A stretch of 60,951 nucleotides of DNA, from positions 1-60,951 of the forward strand of contig NZ_RCWC01000037.1 in assembly GCF_018448935.1 (NCBI RefSeq). The letters are read 5' to 3'. Under the pieces are notes generated by a model. It ran no database searches. It had not been told where the DNA came from and saw only the letters and a program-made list of their open reading frames with translations. Source of the DNA: Photorhabdus noenieputensis. GTDB taxonomy: Bacteria > Pseudomonadota > Gammaproteobacteria > Enterobacterales > Enterobacteriaceae. Numbering within the stretch: position 1 is the stretch's first letter; the number at the start of each line of letters is the position of its first letter. Below, piece by piece: positions 10,758 through 23,226 of this stretch. Position numbers and translations under genes: made by a program.

Positions 10758-11786
10758 TTACTCGTTTTCGCCTTCCAGTTTGTTCTCCATTGACTTAAGA
10801 CGTTTATTCATTTCATTGATATTCATGACTAAAGCTGCCGTCTTACGCCAAACTTTATTTGGTTGTGCCGGAATACCAGAGGAGTATACACCAGGTTCAG
10901 TGATGGGACGCATCACCATACTCATCCCCGTGACTGTTACCTTATCACAGATTTCCATATGTCCATTAATTACACTGGCACCACCAATCATACAGTAACA
11001 ACCAATTTTCAGACTACCGGCCATGATCACACCGCCAGCAACCGCTGTATTGTCACCAATGATAACATTATGAGCAATCTGACACTGGTTATCGATAATG
11101 ACACCATTACCAATAATGGTATTATCCAAAGCTCCCCGATCGATCGTTGTACAAGCGCCAATCTCAACCCGGTCACCAATAATGACTGAACCTAATTGAG
11201 GGATTTTAACCCACTTGCCACGATCATTCGCATAGCCAAAACCATCAGATCCAATCACTGCTCCTGACTGGATCAAACACTGTTCACCCATTTCAACATT
11301 ATGATAAATCGAGACATTCGCCCAAAGGCGACTTCCCGCACCAATGCGCGTATTTTTACCAATAAAGCAGCCTGCACCGATAACAACATTGTCACCAAGA
11401 ACAACGCCAGATTCGATAACAGAATTGGCTCCGACAGCAACGTTTTTACCCAAAGTTGCCTGAGGTGAAATCACCGCAGAAGAGTGAATATCTTGTGCGG
11501 GAACTGGTGTTGTATCCATAATCTGAGCCATATAGGCATATGCCAGATAAGGATTGGCGACAACCAACGCTGGAATATTGCAATAAGGAAGATCTGACGC
11601 TTGGAGAACGACAGCGGCAGCCTGACATTCACCTAAACGTTCACGATAACGACTGTCAGACAAAAAAGTGATCTGTTCGCCATTGGCCGAATGCATTGGT
11701 GCAATACTGGTGATAACAATATCGCCATCACCATGTAATTGTGCATTCAACTGCTGAGCTAAATCAGCCAATCGAATTGAAGGCAT
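10758..11786 (-). CDS. lpxD: UDP-3-O-acylglucosamine N-acyltransferase
   Basis: Third step of lipid A synthesis, adding a 3-hydroxyacyl chain to the 2-amino group of UDP-3-O-acyl-GlcN. The 342 residues comprise an N-terminal uridine-binding domain ([13 protein letters not shown]), a long left-handed beta helix of hexapeptide repeats with the catalytic His in NQCQIAHNV, and a C-terminal helix. It follows skp by three bases in the conserved rseP-bamA-skp-lpxD order. Confidence 0.96.
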   Translation of the reverse strand: MPSIRLADLAQQLNAQLHGDGDIVITSIAPMHSANGEQITFLSDSRYRERLGECQAAAVVLQASDLPYCNIPALVVANPYLAYAYMAQIMDTTPVPAQDIHSSAVISPQATLGKNVAVGANSVIESGVVLGDNVVIGAGCFIGKNTRIGAGSRLWANVSIYHNVEMGEQCLIQSGAVIGSDGFGYANDRGKWVKIPQLGSVIIGDRVEIGACTTIDRGALDNTIIGNGVIIDNQCQIAHNVIIGDNTAVAGGVIMAGSLKIGCYCMIGGASVINGHMEICDKVTVTGMSMVMRPITEPGVYSSGIPAQPNKVWRKTAALVMNINEMNKRLKSMENKLEGENE

Positions 11787-11789
11787 CTG

Positions 11790-12287
11790 TTATTTAACCT
11801 GTTTCAATACACTTGCAGTAATATTTTTGCCAGATACTGAATAAGCAACAGCATTCGCATCAATAACAACATCATAGCCTTCTTTGCCAGCAACCACTTT
11901 GATTGCGTCCTGAATACGACTTAGAATTTTGTTGCGTTCTTCCATCTCGCGACGACGGTGATCTTGTTCAAAAGCTTGAGCTTTTTTGGCAAATTCTTCA
12001 CGCTTAGCCATCACATCTTTTTCCAGCTTAGTACGCTCACTGGATTTCATAGTGGAACCATCACGCTGTAATTTCTGGATCTTGGATTGCAAGTCAGTTT
12101 CCATCCGTTGCAATTCAGATGCGCGGTTTTTAAACTCATTTTCCAACTGCTTCGCAACAGCTTCGCGGGCTGGCAACTGCTGGAAAATCTCACCAACATT
12201 TACAACGGCAATTTTGTCTGCTGCCTGAGCGCCAACAGAGAAAGCTAATGCAATACCAAAGCTTGCTGCACACAACCATTTTTTCAC
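11790..12287 (-). CDS. skp: Periplasmic chaperone Skp (OmpH)
   Basis: Trimeric jellyfish-shaped chaperone that holds unfolded outer membrane proteins in the periplasm and hands them to the Bam complex. The GTG at 12285-12287 with AAGGAG upstream is chosen over a longer frame. It gives 165 residues with a signal peptide ([17 protein letters not shown], ending AQA) and a mature protein dominated by charged coiled coils (residues 50-125). It lies between bamA and lpxD and is probably in one operon with them. Confidence 0.93.
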   Translation of the reverse strand: MKKWLCAASFGIALAFSVGAQAADKIAVVNVGEIFQQLPAREAVAKQLENEFKNRASELQRMETDLQSKIQKLQRDGSTMKSSERTKLEKDVMAKREEFAKKAQAFEQDHRRREMEERNKILSRIQDAIKVVAGKEGYDVVIDANAVAYSVSGKNITASVLKQVK

Positions 12288-12397
12288 TATAAACTCCTTA
12301 AACCACGCTATCTGTAACCTATTGGAAAACTTAGTCAATGCTCTGAAACTTACGATTTCAGAGCTTGCTCTATCAATAATAAGATAAAAACGCATTA

Positions 12398-14791
12398 TCA
12401 CCAGGTTTTGCCAATATTAAATTGGAATTGCTCTGATCTATCGCCTTCATAGTCTTTGATCGGCTTAGCATAAGAGAACACCAGCGGACCTAAAGGAGAC
12501 ATCCATTGCAATGCAATACCCGCCGAAACGCGGATATTACCCGGTTTGCCGTAATCAGGTATACCATTGTTTTTCATCGCAACAGAATCATTCCAATAGG
12601 TATCCCAAACCGTACCTGAATCAATAAAGAATGAAGTTCGGACAGAATTCGAATACTTACTATCGAGGAATGGCGTCGGAGTAATCAACTCAAGGCTGGC
12701 TACCGCCATTGCGTTCCCCCCCACGGCATCACGAGATGGACTATCTTTCTTAGGCAGCCCGTCCTTATTCAAGTAAATAGCCTTAGGACCGATATTGTTC
12801 GAGCGGAAACCACGAACCGTACTGGAGCCACCTGCATAAAAGTTTTCATAGAATGGCAACTCTTTACCACCTAATCCATCACCATAACCTAAACGGCTGC
12901 GCCCCAAAATCACCCACGTACGATCATCATTAATCGGATAGTACGCAGAAGTGTCAAGAGTCACTCTATAGAATTTATTATCCGAACCAGGAATAGTCAC
13001 TTTACCATTCAGTGTCGATTTCACACCAGATGTTGGGAAGAAACCGCGGTCAAGGTTGTTATATGTCCACCCCATGCTTAGAGCAAAGTCATCCGCTTTG
13101 AATTCAGCTTTACTTACAAAATCTGGTTTTTCACCCATAGACCTCAGATAACGCCACATGCCTGCCTGAGGAAGCATATCAGACAGCGAGTTATGAATAT
13201 AATTTAATCCAAAATTCAGGGAATTATTTTCATTAATCGGGAAACCGAGAAAACCATTTACACCATAACTTTGGTTAGTATAACCGGATAATTCAGCATC
13301 ATCGGCTTTGAAATCGTTGAAGAATACCCGGCCACCAAGACTCACACCATTAACTGTGAAGTATGGATCAGTGAAGGAAAGCTCCGCATAGGTTGAATAA
13401 TCGTTCTTACTAGCATTAATCCCCACAGCATTACCTGTACCTAACCAGTTATCTTGCTGAGCACCAATCTGGAAACTAACGCCACTTTCTGTACCAAAAC
13501 CAACACCAAAGTTCAAAGAACCGGTATTACGTTCTTTAACTTTATAAACGACATCTACCTGATCAGGGCTGCCTGGTACACGCTGAGTTTCAACATCTAC
13601 CGTTTCGAAATAACCCAAACGGTTAAGACGCTCTTTACCCAGTTCAACCAGATCACTCCCTAACCATGCTCTTTCCATCTGACGCATTTCACGACGCAGA
13701 ACGGAATCTTTAGTGGTGTCATTACCAGAGAAACGAATTTTACGAACATAGAAGCGGTTACCTGCATCAATATTGACATGCAGTCTTACTGTTTTATCCT
13801 GATCATTGATTTCCGGTTGCGTCATCACCCGTGGGTAAGCATAACCATAGCGACCAAGCAGGTTCTTGATGTCATTTTCCATTTTAGTCACCTGAGTCCC
13901 GTTATACAGAGATCCAGGCTCAATGGCAGCCAGTTTAGTAATTTCTGACTGATAACCCGCCATATTACCGTTGATGTCAATACCTGATATTTTGTATTGA
14001 TCCCCTTCAGTCATATTTATCGTGACATAAATACCTTTTTTATCTGGCGTCAAACTGACCTGAGTCGAATCAATGTTGAAACGGGCATAACCGCGATCAA
14101 GGTAAAAACTGCGTAATGCTTCAAGGTCACCAGTCAGTTTTTGTTTCTGATATTTCTGATCGGCGGTCAGATTCCACCACGGCACATCATCTCTAAGTTG
14201 GAAACGATTCAATAATTCATCAGAAGAAAATGATTTATTACCGACAATGTTAATTTGCTGGATTTTTGCCGAAACACCTTCAGCGAAAACCAGTTTTAAA
14301 TCGACACGGTTACGTGGAAGTGGCGTAACAACCGCTTTTACACTAGCGTTGTATTTACCCACACTGTAGTAGAAATCTTCCAACCCTCTTTCGATATTGG
14401 ACAGCATCGTGCGGTCAAGGGCTTCTCCGACCCGAACATGAGATGCCTCAAGGTTTTGTTTCAACATGTCATCTTTCACCGATTTATTGCCGGAGAAAGT
14501 GATGCTGGCAATAGTCGGCCGTTCTTTTACCTGAACAATAAGTGTATTGCCATCACGCAGGACACGAACGTCTTCAAAGTTACCAGTAGCAAATAGTGCA
14601 TGAATGGTACGACCGATATCTTCATCGCTAACCGTATCACCTACGCGAACTGGCATATTCAATAATGCTGCACCTACGGCGACGCGTTGAAGACCTTCAA
14701 AGTGAATGTCCTGAACTACGAATCCGTTTGCACCGTATGCAGTGGCGCTGCCGAACAGCAGCGACGCTATGAGTAACTTTTTCATCGCCAT
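12398..14791 (-). CDS. bamA: Outer membrane protein assembly factor BamA
   Basis: Central component of the Bam machine that inserts beta-barrel proteins into the outer membrane. The start taken is the codon for [13 protein letters not shown], equal to the E. coli start, rather than a frame 22 codons longer. It gives 797 residues: signal peptide, five POTRA domains (about 20-420), and a 16-strand barrel. The lid-loop motif VRGF is seen in STVRGFRSN, and the protein ends in NIGKTW with the expected terminal aromatic. The longer frame would overlap rseP. Confidence 0.96.
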   Translation of the reverse strand: MAMKKLLIASLLFGSATAYGANGFVVQDIHFEGLQRVAVGAALLNMPVRVGDTVSDEDIGRTIHALFATGNFEDVRVLRDGNTLIVQVKERPTIASITFSGNKSVKDDMLKQNLEASHVRVGEALDRTMLSNIERGLEDFYYSVGKYNASVKAVVTPLPRNRVDLKLVFAEGVSAKIQQINIVGNKSFSSDELLNRFQLRDDVPWWNLTADQKYQKQKLTGDLEALRSFYLDRGYARFNIDSTQVSLTPDKKGIYVTINMTEGDQYKISGIDINGNMAGYQSEITKLAAIEPGSLYNGTQVTKMENDIKNLLGRYGYAYPRVMTQPEINDQDKTVRLHVNIDAGNRFYVRKIRFSGNDTTKDSVLRREMRQMERAWLGSDLVELGKERLNRLGYFETVDVETQRVPGSPDQVDVVYKVKERNTGSLNFGVGFGTESGVSFQIGAQQDNWLGTGNAVGINASKNDYSTYAELSFTDPYFTVNGVSLGGRVFFNDFKADDAELSGYTNQSYGVNGFLGFPINENNSLNFGLNYIHNSLSDMLPQAGMWRYLRSMGEKPDFVSKAEFKADDFALSMGWTYNNLDRGFFPTSGVKSTLNGKVTIPGSDNKFYRVTLDTSAYYPINDDRTWVILGRSRLGYGDGLGGKELPFYENFYAGGSSTVRGFRSNNIGPKAIYLNKDGLPKKDSPSRDAVGGNAMAVASLELITPTPFLDSKYSNSVRTSFFIDSGTVWDTYWNDSVAMKNNGIPDYGKPGNIRVSAGIALQWMSPLGPLVFSYAKPIKDYEGDRSEQFQFNIGKTW

Positions 14792-14825
14792 CGTTGTAAT
14801 GCGTCTTCCTAACCAGTCTTCCGCT

Positions 14826-16181
14826 TTAAAAACGGGAGAAATCATTGAAAAGTGCAAGCCCCATCAATAACACCAGTATCATAGCACCGATGCGATAGCT
14901 GAAGTCTTGTACACGCTCGGAAACCGGCCCACCCTTTATCTTTTCGATAAACAAGAAGAGCAGATGTCCACCATCTAACACAGGTAATGGAATTAGGTTA
15001 ATAATCCCAAGATTGACGCTTATTAGCGCCAAAAACATCAAATAATACACCAAGCCGGAATCAGCCGACACCCCCGCCCCTTTGGCGATAGAGATAGGCC
15101 CACTCAGGTTGTTAATTTTCACATCACCAACGATCAGCTTACCAATCATACTGACAGTTAATCGCATCAGTTGCCAAGTCTTATCTCCTGCCTGATACAT
15201 GGCGGAGAAAGGCCCGTATTGCTGAACGATTTTATATTCATCGGCTAATGGCACAACTCGCAGCTCCACACCGGCAAAACCAACTTTCCTGCCACCGGAC
15301 TGTTGTCTTACTTCCGGCGTCATAGAGAGGGAAATAATATGACCAGCCCGATCCACGGAAAGTTCCAGCGGGACATTCGGATTATTACTGACAAAGGATG
15401 TAAAAGTATGCCAAGCATCTATTTCCTGGTCACCGACTTTAACTATCCTATCCTCCTTTTGCAAACCCGCTTTTTCTGCTGCGGAGCCAGGGATAACTTT
15501 TTCCACCAGAGAATCCAAATAAGGGCCGACAGGCATAATTCCTAGAGACAACACAGGATCTTGCTTATCAGGATCAAAGTTCCATTGCTGCAAATCCAAA
15601 ATTTTCTCTACCGGATATGATGAACCTGGAGAGATAACCTGAACGGTCATGTTATCATCACCTATCTTACCCACCAGAGCAAAACGAACTGAATTCCAAT
15701 CAGGCGTTTCGATACCATCTACGGATTTTAGTTCCATTCCTGATGAAATATTTGCTTGCGCAGCGATAGAATCCGGTTTGATATCCGCAACAACAGGACG
15801 GATTGCCGGCACACCAATAATAAACACTAACCAATAAACCACAGCCGCCAATAAAAAGTTAGCAATTGGCCCGGCACTGACAACCGCGGCACGCTGCCCA
15901 AGTGTTTTATTATTGAATGCCATATGACGGTGTTCAGGAGAAACAGGTGAAACACGCTCATCAAGCATTTTCACATATCCCCCCAGCGGGATAAGGGCTA
16001 TAACATATTCCGTCCCCTGGCGATCCATACGCCGCCATAGCGCTTTACCAAAACCAATGGAAAAACGCTCAACGTAGATACCACACTTTCTAGCTACCCA
16101 AAAATGACCGAACTCATGCACAGTGATCAATATGCCTAGCGCAATAATAAAAGCCGCCAGATTCCAGAGAATTCCCATCAT
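14826..16181 (-). CDS. rseP: Site-2 protease RseP
   Basis: Inner membrane zinc metalloprotease that makes the second cut in anti-sigma factor RseA during the sigma-E response and also clears signal peptides. The 451-residue product has the HEFGH zinc motif at 22-26, in the first transmembrane segment, two periplasmic PDZ domains (about 115-310), and the second conserved motif [11 protein letters not shown] near the end. It begins ATG-ATG. It lies between cdsA and bamA, the usual envelope cluster. Confidence 0.96.
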   Translation of the reverse strand: MMGILWNLAAFIIALGILITVHEFGHFWVARKCGIYVERFSIGFGKALWRRMDRQGTEYVIALIPLGGYVKMLDERVSPVSPEHRHMAFNNKTLGQRAAVVSAGPIANFLLAAVVYWLVFIIGVPAIRPVVADIKPDSIAAQANISSGMELKSVDGIETPDWNSVRFALVGKIGDDNMTVQVISPGSSYPVEKILDLQQWNFDPDKQDPVLSLGIMPVGPYLDSLVEKVIPGSAAEKAGLQKEDRIVKVGDQEIDAWHTFTSFVSNNPNVPLELSVDRAGHIISLSMTPEVRQQSGGRKVGFAGVELRVVPLADEYKIVQQYGPFSAMYQAGDKTWQLMRLTVSMIGKLIVGDVKINNLSGPISIAKGAGVSADSGLVYYLMFLALISVNLGIINLIPLPVLDGGHLLFLFIEKIKGGPVSERVQDFSYRIGAMILVLLMGLALFNDFSRF

Positions 16182-16209
16182 ATTTTTTAAACGCCGTCAA
16201 ACAGAGAGA

Positions 16210-17058
16210 TCAAAACACCAGCAATATCATGCCGGCAAAGACAGGGATCGCAGCAGTCAGACTATCAATACGATCCATAACACCGCCATGTCCCGGAATT
16301 AGCTGGCTGCTATCCTTAATACCTGATTCACGTTTGAACATACTCTCAGTCAAATCACCAAATACAGAAGCGATAACAACAATAGCAGAACACAACATAA
16401 GTTTTTCAGGCATTGCAGGTACTGGAGCATATTTCCCAAACAACCATGAAATAACGGCCGCTGTCATTAATCCCCCGATTAATCCTTCCAGCGTTTTTCC
16501 TGGAGAAACTTTCGGTGCCATTTTACGTTTACCTAAAGTACGTCCGAAGAGATAAGCACCGGAATCCGCTCCCCATACCAACAACATGACATACAGTAAC
16601 CACCATGCACCATAATATGAATTATCATCATATCCCTGAGTCCGCAAGACCATCATTCCACAGTAAAACGGCACTAATGTCAGGACACCAAACAAAAGGC
16701 GCAATAGAATGGATTTCTTCCAAATTGCAGCGGAAGAAGGATAGGTAACAACCAGAAGCGTCGCAACAACCCACCAAATCATCCCCCCCCACAGGATAAA
16801 AGTGATTTGCGGTTGTCCAACTAAATCAGTGAAATCTGGCAGAGTATACTGTAGGGCTAATAAACCAATAGCAAACAGAACTGCCAGAATAACCCGTTTC
16901 GTTTGACTAAATAAGCCAGCGAATTGCCCCCATTCCCATGCAGCAAGGGCTGAAACAGCAATAATAACCAGCCCAAACGCTACTGGCGGCAGCAAAAACA
17001 AAGCGGCAATCACAAGAGGGATTAATATCACAGCCGTTATAAGGCGGTACTTCAGCAA
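16210..17058 (-). CDS. cdsA: Phosphatidate cytidylyltransferase
   Basis: Makes CDP-diacylglycerol from phosphatidate and CTP, the branch point to all phospholipids. It is a 282-residue integral membrane protein with about eight transmembrane helices. The family signature is seen near the C terminus (MFKRESGIKDSS, then PGHGGVMDRIDS). The start is TTG preceded by a perfect AGGAGG five bases away, and the resulting N terminus MLKYRLI matches E. coli. It lies nine bases after uppS. Confidence 0.95.
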   Translation of the reverse strand: MLKYRLITAVILIPLVIAALFLLPPVAFGLVIIAVSALAAWEWGQFAGLFSQTKRVILAVLFAIGLLALQYTLPDFTDLVGQPQITFILWGGMIWWVVATLLVVTYPSSAAIWKKSILLRLLFGVLTLVPFYCGMMVLRTQGYDDNSYYGAWWLLYVMLLVWGADSGAYLFGRTLGKRKMAPKVSPGKTLEGLIGGLMTAAVISWLFGKYAPVPAMPEKLMLCSAIVVIASVFGDLTESMFKRESGIKDSSQLIPGHGGVMDRIDSLTAAIPVFAGMILLVF

Positions 17059-17067
17059 GAGTTCCTC

Positions 17068-17832
17068 CTATGATCCCATATTGGCATCGTCTGGTATTGT
17101 TCCGCCAAACCGGCGTTCTCTTTTGGCAAAGGCATTAATTGCACCTTCAAAAACAGTTTCATCAAAATCAGGCCAGAGTATATCGGTAAAATAGAATTCT
17201 GCATAAGCTATCTGCCATAATAGAAAATTACTGATACGATGCTCACCTCCGGTTCTGATGACTAAATCAACCTGAGGTTGCTGGCTTAGATTCACATAAT
17301 TATTAACTAATTCTTCAGTAATATCCTGCGGCTCAAGGGAATTATCTTTAATCTGCCGAGCAATTTTCTGAACACTTTGAACAATATCCCAACGACCACC
17401 ATAGTTTGCAGCAATATTAAGTTGCAGCCCCGTATTATTAGCAGTCAACTTAACTGAGCGGCAGATACGATCCTGTAAACGCTCACTGAACCGGCTGATA
17501 TCACCAATAACAGATAATCTAATATTATGCTTATGTAAACTTTTGACTTCGCTATCTAGTGCAAAAATAAATAATTCCATTAAAGAACTGACTTCTTGCT
17601 CCGGCCGATTCCAGTTTTCACTACTGAAAGCGTATAGCGTCAGTGACTCAATTTTATGTTTAGCCGAGAAACTCACCGCACTCCGTACCGCTTTAATCCC
17701 CGCACGATGACCAAAGGCTCTTAATTTCCCTCGTTTCTTTGCCCAACGGCCGTTACCATCCATAATAATGGCAACATGTTTAGGTAATAATGACGATAAA
17801 TCGTTCTGATGATGATTGCTGGATAATATCAC
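17068..17832 (-). CDS. uppS: Undecaprenyl diphosphate synthase
   Basis: Cis-prenyltransferase that adds eight isopentenyl units to farnesyl diphosphate, giving the lipid carrier for peptidoglycan and O-antigen. The 254 residues carry the diphosphate-binding motif [14 protein letters not shown] (Asp about residue 25), [11 protein letters not shown], and [15 protein letters not shown]. The GTG start is preceded by AGGA at eight bases. It is the first gene of a uppS-cdsA-rseP-bamA-skp-lpx unit; dxr, its E. coli neighbour, is separated from it by a terminator. Confidence 0.95.
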   Translation of the reverse strand: MILSSNHHQNDLSSLLPKHVAIIMDGNGRWAKKRGKLRAFGHRAGIKAVRSAVSFSAKHKIESLTLYAFSSENWNRPEQEVSSLMELFIFALDSEVKSLHKHNIRLSVIGDISRFSERLQDRICRSVKLTANNTGLQLNIAANYGGRWDIVQSVQKIARQIKDNSLEPQDITEELVNNYVNLSQQPQVDLVIRTGGEHRISNFLLWQIAYAEFYFTDILWPDFDETVFEGAINAFAKRERRFGGTIPDDANMGS

Positions 17833-17889
17833 TCAATTAATCCTTTACTGGTCAGGGTAATTCTCTTACAAGTTCAGGCATCCAAACAT

Positions 17890-17916
17890 AAAAAAGCCGT
17901 GTCTGGTATCCACGGC
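17890..17916 (-). terminator. Rho-independent terminator of dxr
   Basis: On the minus strand GCCGTG and CACGGC (17896-17901 with 17911-17916) form a stem followed by six T residues (17890-17895). It lies between dxr and uppS and implies separate transcription of uppS. Confidence 0.8.
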
Positions 17917-18046
17917 CTGGGTAAAAGCCTAATTATCTGGAAGAGAACTTCCAAAATCTGGACCGTTAATTATATCAACCAACAGTTATACGCAAACTAT
18001 ACCATCAGGTAAAAATGCGGACAAATACCCATTTGCCAATCAAAGA

Positions 18047-19243
18047 CTATCTGATAAACGAACGAATAGTCTTCATAGCCAAATCTCTTGCGAGATTGTC
18101 AATCTGTAAGACTTCCTCAATGCTCTGAGGTTCCGGTAAATTTAGTTTTTCTACAACCAGCCGGTTTATAATTGCAATATCTGTGAAAGAGATTCCATTT
18201 TGTAAAAAAACCTTAACGATTTCTTCATTCGCTGCATTCAAGGCTGTCGTTGCAGCCTGACCTGCGTGGCAAGCTTCAATAGCTAGTTTCAAACATGGAT
18301 ACCGTTCATAATCTGGTTTCGAGAACGTCAGTGTACCTAAAGAATAAAAATCAAGAGGTTCAACACCAGAAGCAATACGATTTGGGTACGCCATCGCATA
18401 GGCAATTGGTGTACACATATCCGGCGTTCCTAATTGAGCAATAACGCTGCCATCCTGATAACGAACCATAGAGTGAATAACCGATTGAGGATGGATTACT
18501 ACTTCCATTTCCGCAGCAGATGCATTGAACAAGCAACACGCCTCAATATATTCCAATCCCTTATTCATCATTGTTGCAGAATCTACCGAAATCTTACGCC
18601 CCATCGACCAATTCGGATGAGCACAAGCCTGGTCCGGTGTGACAAAAGCCAATTGCTCCAAAGGAGTATGACGAAAAGGCCCACCAGATCCTGTCAGAAT
18701 GATATTAGCAATTCCATGTTGTTTTAGATCTCCGCGCCCAAGGTTTCGCTGTATGACCTCAGGTAAACTCTGGAAAATAGCATTATGTTCACTGTCTATG
18801 GGTAATAGTTGAGCATTATGTTGCGCCACCGCATCCATAAAAAACCGACCACTGGTAATCAGCGACTCTTTATTAGCAAGTAAAATCTGTTTACCCGCTC
18901 GGATGGCAGCCAGCGTTGGCAATAAACCAGCAACACCAACAATCCCAGACATCACCTGATCAACATCATTCAAAGCAGCTAAATCACACGCAGCCTGTTC
19001 CCCGAAAAATACCTCGGTTTTACAACCTTGTTCAATGAGCAACTGACGCAACTCTTTTGCAGAAACTTCGTCCGCCATCGCAGCATATTGAGGCCGAAAT
19101 TCCAGACATTGTTCAGCCATAACCTGGACATTTTTTCCAGCGGCAAGCGCTGTTACTTTAAATTTATCAGGATTATTGCGAACTACAGTAAGTGTACTTT
19201 TGCCTACCGAACCTGTGGAACCAAGAATGGTCAACCTTTTCAT
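18047..19243 (-). CDS. dxr: 1-deoxy-D-xylulose 5-phosphate reductoisomerase
   Basis: NADPH-dependent enzyme converting DXP to 2-C-methyl-D-erythritol 4-phosphate, the committed MEP isoprenoid step. The 398-residue product begins with the nucleotide-binding motif [11 protein letters not shown]. It contains [13 protein letters not shown] with metal ligands, [12 protein letters not shown] near the flexible flap, and [13 protein letters not shown]. In sequence with frr and uppS it preserves the pyrH-frr-dxr-uppS order. Confidence 0.96.
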   Translation of the reverse strand: MKRLTILGSTGSVGKSTLTVVRNNPDKFKVTALAAGKNVQVMAEQCLEFRPQYAAMADEVSAKELRQLLIEQGCKTEVFFGEQAACDLAALNDVDQVMSGIVGVAGLLPTLAAIRAGKQILLANKESLITSGRFFMDAVAQHNAQLLPIDSEHNAIFQSLPEVIQRNLGRGDLKQHGIANIILTGSGGPFRHTPLEQLAFVTPDQACAHPNWSMGRKISVDSATMMNKGLEYIEACCLFNASAAEMEVVIHPQSVIHSMVRYQDGSVIAQLGTPDMCTPIAYAMAYPNRIASGVEPLDFYSLGTLTFSKPDYERYPCLKLAIEACHAGQAATTALNAANEEIVKVFLQNGISFTDIAIINRLVVEKLNLPEPQSIEEVLQIDNLARDLAMKTIRSFIR

Positions 19244-19334
19244 ACTGATGCTCTGAATTGTTTTATTTGGTGTGTATTGATACTTGTCTGATTTGCCTGG
19301 CTATGAGCGCTCATGACTTCAGAGAAATGCCGAA

Positions 19335-19364
19335 TAAAAAATAGCGCCGCACGATAGCAGCGCT
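19335..19364 (-). terminator. Terminator-like hairpin between frr and dxr
   Basis: AGCGC (19343-19347) and GCGCT (19360-19364) form a short stem with extra internal GC pairs. On the minus strand it is followed by ATTTTTTATT. It sits on the dxr side of an ERIC element. Confidence 0.55.
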
Positions 19365-19367
19365 TGA

Positions 19368-19494
19368 TATACCCGTCATCTTTCAAGTTGCCTCTTTGTT
19401 GGCTGCACTCTCTCACCCCGGTCACAGAGTTATCTATACTCCCGGGGATTCGCTCCCTTGCCGCCGCGATGCATCTTGAAATCCATAGGGTATA
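19368..19494. repeat. ERIC element, reverse orientation, 127 bp
   Basis: A complete enterobacterial repetitive intergenic consensus unit running from TATACCCGTCAT to CCATAGGGTATA. It contains the central CTCACCCCGGTCAC and GGGGATTCGCTCCCTTGCCG segments. The length equals the canonical ERIC length. It lies in the frr-dxr gap, in the opposite orientation to the other two copies in the window. Confidence 0.92.
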
Positions 19495-19510
19495 TATCTT
19501 ATGAAAGAGA

Positions 19511-20068
19511 TTAGAACTCCATCAGTTCTTCTTCTTTCTTCGTTAAAGCTTCATCAACTTTTTTGATGAAATTATCCGTCAGCTTTTGAATATCATCCTG
19601 CGCACGACGCTCATCATCTTCACTGATCTCTTTGTCTTTCAACAGCGCTTTGATTTTGTCGTTAGCATCACGACGAATATTACGTACAGAGACACGCCCC
19701 TGCTCAGCTTCGCTACGAACCACCTTAATCAAATCCTTACGGCGCTCTTCTGTCAATGCTGGCAAAGGAACACGGATTGTAGTCCCCGCAGAAGATGGAT
19801 TCAGCCCTAAATCAGAAGCCATGATTGCCTTTTCAATCGCCGGCGTCATAGTACGATCAAATACCGTGATAGCCAGGGTACGTGCGTCTTCAGCGACGAC
19901 GTTAGCAAGCTGACGCAAAGGCGTTGGCGCACCATAATACTCAACAGTGATACCATCCAGCAGACTAGGAGAAGCTCGGCCAGTACGAACCTTGCTAATT
20001 TGGTTTTTAAGTGCTTCGACGCTCTTTTCCATGCGGTCTTGTGCGTCTTTTTTGATTTCATTAATCAC
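19511..20068 (-). CDS. frr: Ribosome recycling factor
   Basis: With EF-G, splits post-termination ribosomes. The GTG at 20066-20068 with AAGGG upstream is chosen; it gives 185 residues beginning [16 protein letters not shown], the normal family length. Visible blocks are the three-helix bundle with [14 protein letters not shown] and the [14 protein letters not shown] region. A longer frame reaching the pyrH stop exists but has no family match. It lies downstream of pyrH. Confidence 0.96.
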   Translation of the reverse strand: MINEIKKDAQDRMEKSVEALKNQISKVRTGRASPSLLDGITVEYYGAPTPLRQLANVVAEDARTLAITVFDRTMTPAIEKAIMASDLGLNPSSAGTTIRVPLPALTEERRKDLIKVVRSEAEQGRVSVRNIRRDANDKIKALLKDKEISEDDERRAQDDIQKLTDNFIKKVDEALTKKEEELMEF

Positions 20069-20187
20069 GTTACAAACCCTTGGGAACTGGTTGTTTTCAA
20101 GCCATAAATCATTATGGCCATAATTTATTAAATTTGGCGTATCAGGCGACTCATCATACCGCCAAACATCTCTGGTGTCTTTGAACA

Positions 20188-20916
20188 TTACTCATGAGAA
20201 ATCAGGGTACCTTCATTTTCCCCCATCACCACACGACGCAATGCCCCCGGCTTATTCATGTTAAATACGCGAATGGGTAAGCTATGATCACGAGCCAACG
20301 TGAATGCCGCCAAATCCATAACTTTCAATTCACGCTCTAATACCTGCTGATAGGAGAGCTTATCAAACAATACCGCTTCCGAATCTTTAGCCGGATCAGC
20401 CGAATAAACACCATCTACTTTAGTTGCTTTTAGCACAACATCTGCTTCAATCTCAATACCACGCAAACACGCTGCCGAATCTGTAGTAAAGAACGGATTG
20501 CCGGTACCCGCAGAGAAAATAACAACACGACCATGACGTAACAAACTAATCGCTTCTGCCCAACTATAGTTATCACAAACGCCATTTAAAGGAATGGCAG
20601 ACATTAGACGGGCGTTCACATAGGCGCGGTGTAATGCATCCCGCATTGCCAGCCCATTCATTACTGTTGCCAACATGCCCATGTGGTCGCCGACTACACG
20701 GTTCATTCCTGCTTCTGCCAAGCCAGCACCACGAAACAGATTACCACCGCCAATGACGACACCGACCTGTACGCCTAACTCAACCAGTTCTTTGATCTCC
20801 TGAGCCATACGATCTAAAACGCTGGCATCTATACCAAAACCTTCTGCACCTTGCAGGGCTTCTCCACTGAGTTTAAGCAGGATACGCTGATATACGGGTT
20901 TTGCATTGGTTGCCAT
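20188..20916 (-). CDS. pyrH: UMP kinase
   Basis: Bacterial-type hexameric UMP kinase of the amino acid kinase family, activated by GTP and inhibited by UTP, making UDP. The 242 residues show KLSGEALQG, the glycine-rich [12 protein letters not shown], and [16 protein letters not shown] around the phosphoryl-transfer site. It lies between tsf and frr as in E. coli. Confidence 0.97.
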   Translation of the reverse strand: MATNAKPVYQRILLKLSGEALQGAEGFGIDASVLDRMAQEIKELVELGVQVGVVIGGGNLFRGAGLAEAGMNRVVGDHMGMLATVMNGLAMRDALHRAYVNARLMSAIPLNGVCDNYSWAEAISLLRHGRVVIFSAGTGNPFFTTDSAACLRGIEIEADVVLKATKVDGVYSADPAKDSEAVLFDKLSYQQVLERELKVMDLAAFTLARDHSLPIRVFNMNKPGALRRVVMGENEGTLISHE

Positions 20917-21028
20917 GATGTTCTGTCCTAAGCAGAAAAGTATATTGGGGATTTACATACATCCGGGTCATTCTGACCAGATGCAAAAACTCAAAACCTA
21001 CTGGAATAGGCGGTTTAGATTAGATAAA

Positions 21029-21054
21029 ACAGAACCGCCATTTGGCGGCCCTGT
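21029..21054 (-). terminator. Terminator downstream of tsf
   Basis: An 11-pair stem with two G-U pairs (21029-21039 with 21044-21054, AAAT loop on the minus strand) is followed by TTTATC on the minus strand. It marks the end of the rpsB-tsf transcript ahead of pyrH. Confidence 0.75.
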
Positions 21055-21069
21055 TTGTAAAAATTAAGA

Positions 21070-21921
21070 CTATTTACTCATTGCAGCAACTTCTGCTGCG
21101 AAATCAGTCTCAACTTTCTCAATACCTTCACCCACTTCATAACGGATGAAGTTGGTCACTTTAGCATTGTTTTCTTTCAACAGATCGCCAACTGTTTTGC
21201 TTGGGTCCATCACGAAATTCTGACCTGTCAGAGAGATCTCGCCGGTAAATTTATTCATACGGCCAGAAACCATTTTCTCTGCGATTTCACGTGGTTTACC
21301 AGACTGCATGGCGATATCAAGTTGGATTTGGTGCTCACGCTCAACAACATCAGCAGGTACATCGCTTGGGTTAACATATTCAGGCTTGCTTGCAGCGATG
21401 TGCATCGCCACATGCTTAATCAGCTCTTCATTAGCGCCTTCAGCCGCAACCAGAACACCGATACGCGCACCATGCAGATAAGTACCCAGTTGTTCGCCTT
21501 CTAATACAGAAACACGACGAATGTTGATGTTTTCACCGATTTTAGCAACCAATGTGGTACGCTGTTCTTCGAACTTAGCTTTCAGCGCTTCAATATCAGA
21601 GACTTTATCAGCCAATACTGCCGCCATAACTTCTTTACCGAAAGCGATGAAGCCAGCATCTTTAGCAACGAAGTCAGTTTCACAGTTCAGCTCAACCAAA
21701 GCGCCGAATTTGCCATCAGCAGCCACTTCCGCCAGGATGATACCTTCAGCAGCAACACGGCCAGCTTTCTTAGCAGCTTTCGCTTGACCTGATTTACGCA
21801 TGTTGTCAATAGCTAACTCGATATCACCATTAGCTTCAACCAGCGCTTTTTTACATTCCATCATACCTGCGCCAGTACGCTCACGCAGTTCTTTTACCAA
21901 AGCAGCGGTAATTCCAGACAT
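21070..21921 (-). CDS. tsf: Elongation factor Ts
   Basis: Guanine nucleotide exchange factor for EF-Tu. The 283 residues match the E. coli length. Seen are the N-terminal UBA-like domain ([19 protein letters not shown]), the TDFVAKD motif of the core, the coiled-coil insertion ([20 protein letters not shown]), and the C-terminal module. It is second in the rpsB-tsf operon, separated from rpsB by 150 bases that contain an attenuator-like hairpin. Confidence 0.97.
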   Translation of the reverse strand: MSGITAALVKELRERTGAGMMECKKALVEANGDIELAIDNMRKSGQAKAAKKAGRVAAEGIILAEVAADGKFGALVELNCETDFVAKDAGFIAFGKEVMAAVLADKVSDIEALKAKFEEQRTTLVAKIGENINIRRVSVLEGEQLGTYLHGARIGVLVAAEGANEELIKHVAMHIAASKPEYVNPSDVPADVVEREHQIQLDIAMQSGKPREIAEKMVSGRMNKFTGEISLTGQNFVMDPSKTVGDLLKENNAKVTNFIRYEVGEGIEKVETDFAAEVAAMSK

Positions 21922-21991
21922 TTGTTTTATTCCTCGATGTATCCCGCAGGAAGAGAGTATTCCGCATGGATAGTTCTTATATTAGATACGT

Positions 21992-22016
21992 AAAAGGGGG
22001 CCATAACAGGCCCCCC
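21992..22016 (-). terminator. GC-rich hairpin between rpsB and tsf
   Basis: GGGGGCC (21996-22002) pairs with GGCCCCC (22009-22015) and on the minus strand is followed by TTTTAC. Its position inside the operon suggests an attenuator or RNA-processing stop that lowers tsf relative to rpsB. It could also be a full terminator with a separate tsf promoter. Confidence 0.65.
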
Positions 22017-22071
22017 TAACCAATATATTTCAATACCTGGTTAATAAGGGCTCAATAATGAGCTTGCCTTA

Positions 22072-22921
<850 letters not shown>

Positions 22922-23190
22922 ACAGTGAGTATATTTAACGTCACTCTATTTTGCCTCAGTAGCAAATACAGAGAACGCCGGCGCGCTTTATATCATAAAC
23001 CCACCTAAGACACCAACTTTTGTTGCCATTTTCTGACAGCTCAATGTGAAAAGAAAGGCAGGGTGACGAAAGGTATTCTTGATAGGCAAAAAGGTAACGA
23101 GGGAAATAGGGCCGCCAACTGTTATTGGCAGATATTCTGTAGGCTGATACCATTAGTTCAATAATTTTTTCCTTGTTGAAAAACAATACA

Positions 23191-23208
23191 GCCAGCAGAT
23201 TCGCTGGC
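23191..23208 (+). promoter_or_regulatory. Hairpin in the map leader
   Basis: GCCAGC and GCTGGC (23191-23196 and 23203-23208) form a six-pair stem 19 bases before the map ATG, after an AT-rich promoter zone. It has no T-tract and so is not a terminator. It could influence initiation. Confidence 0.3.
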
Positions 23209-23226
23209 CTTGAATGGACAAGTTTC

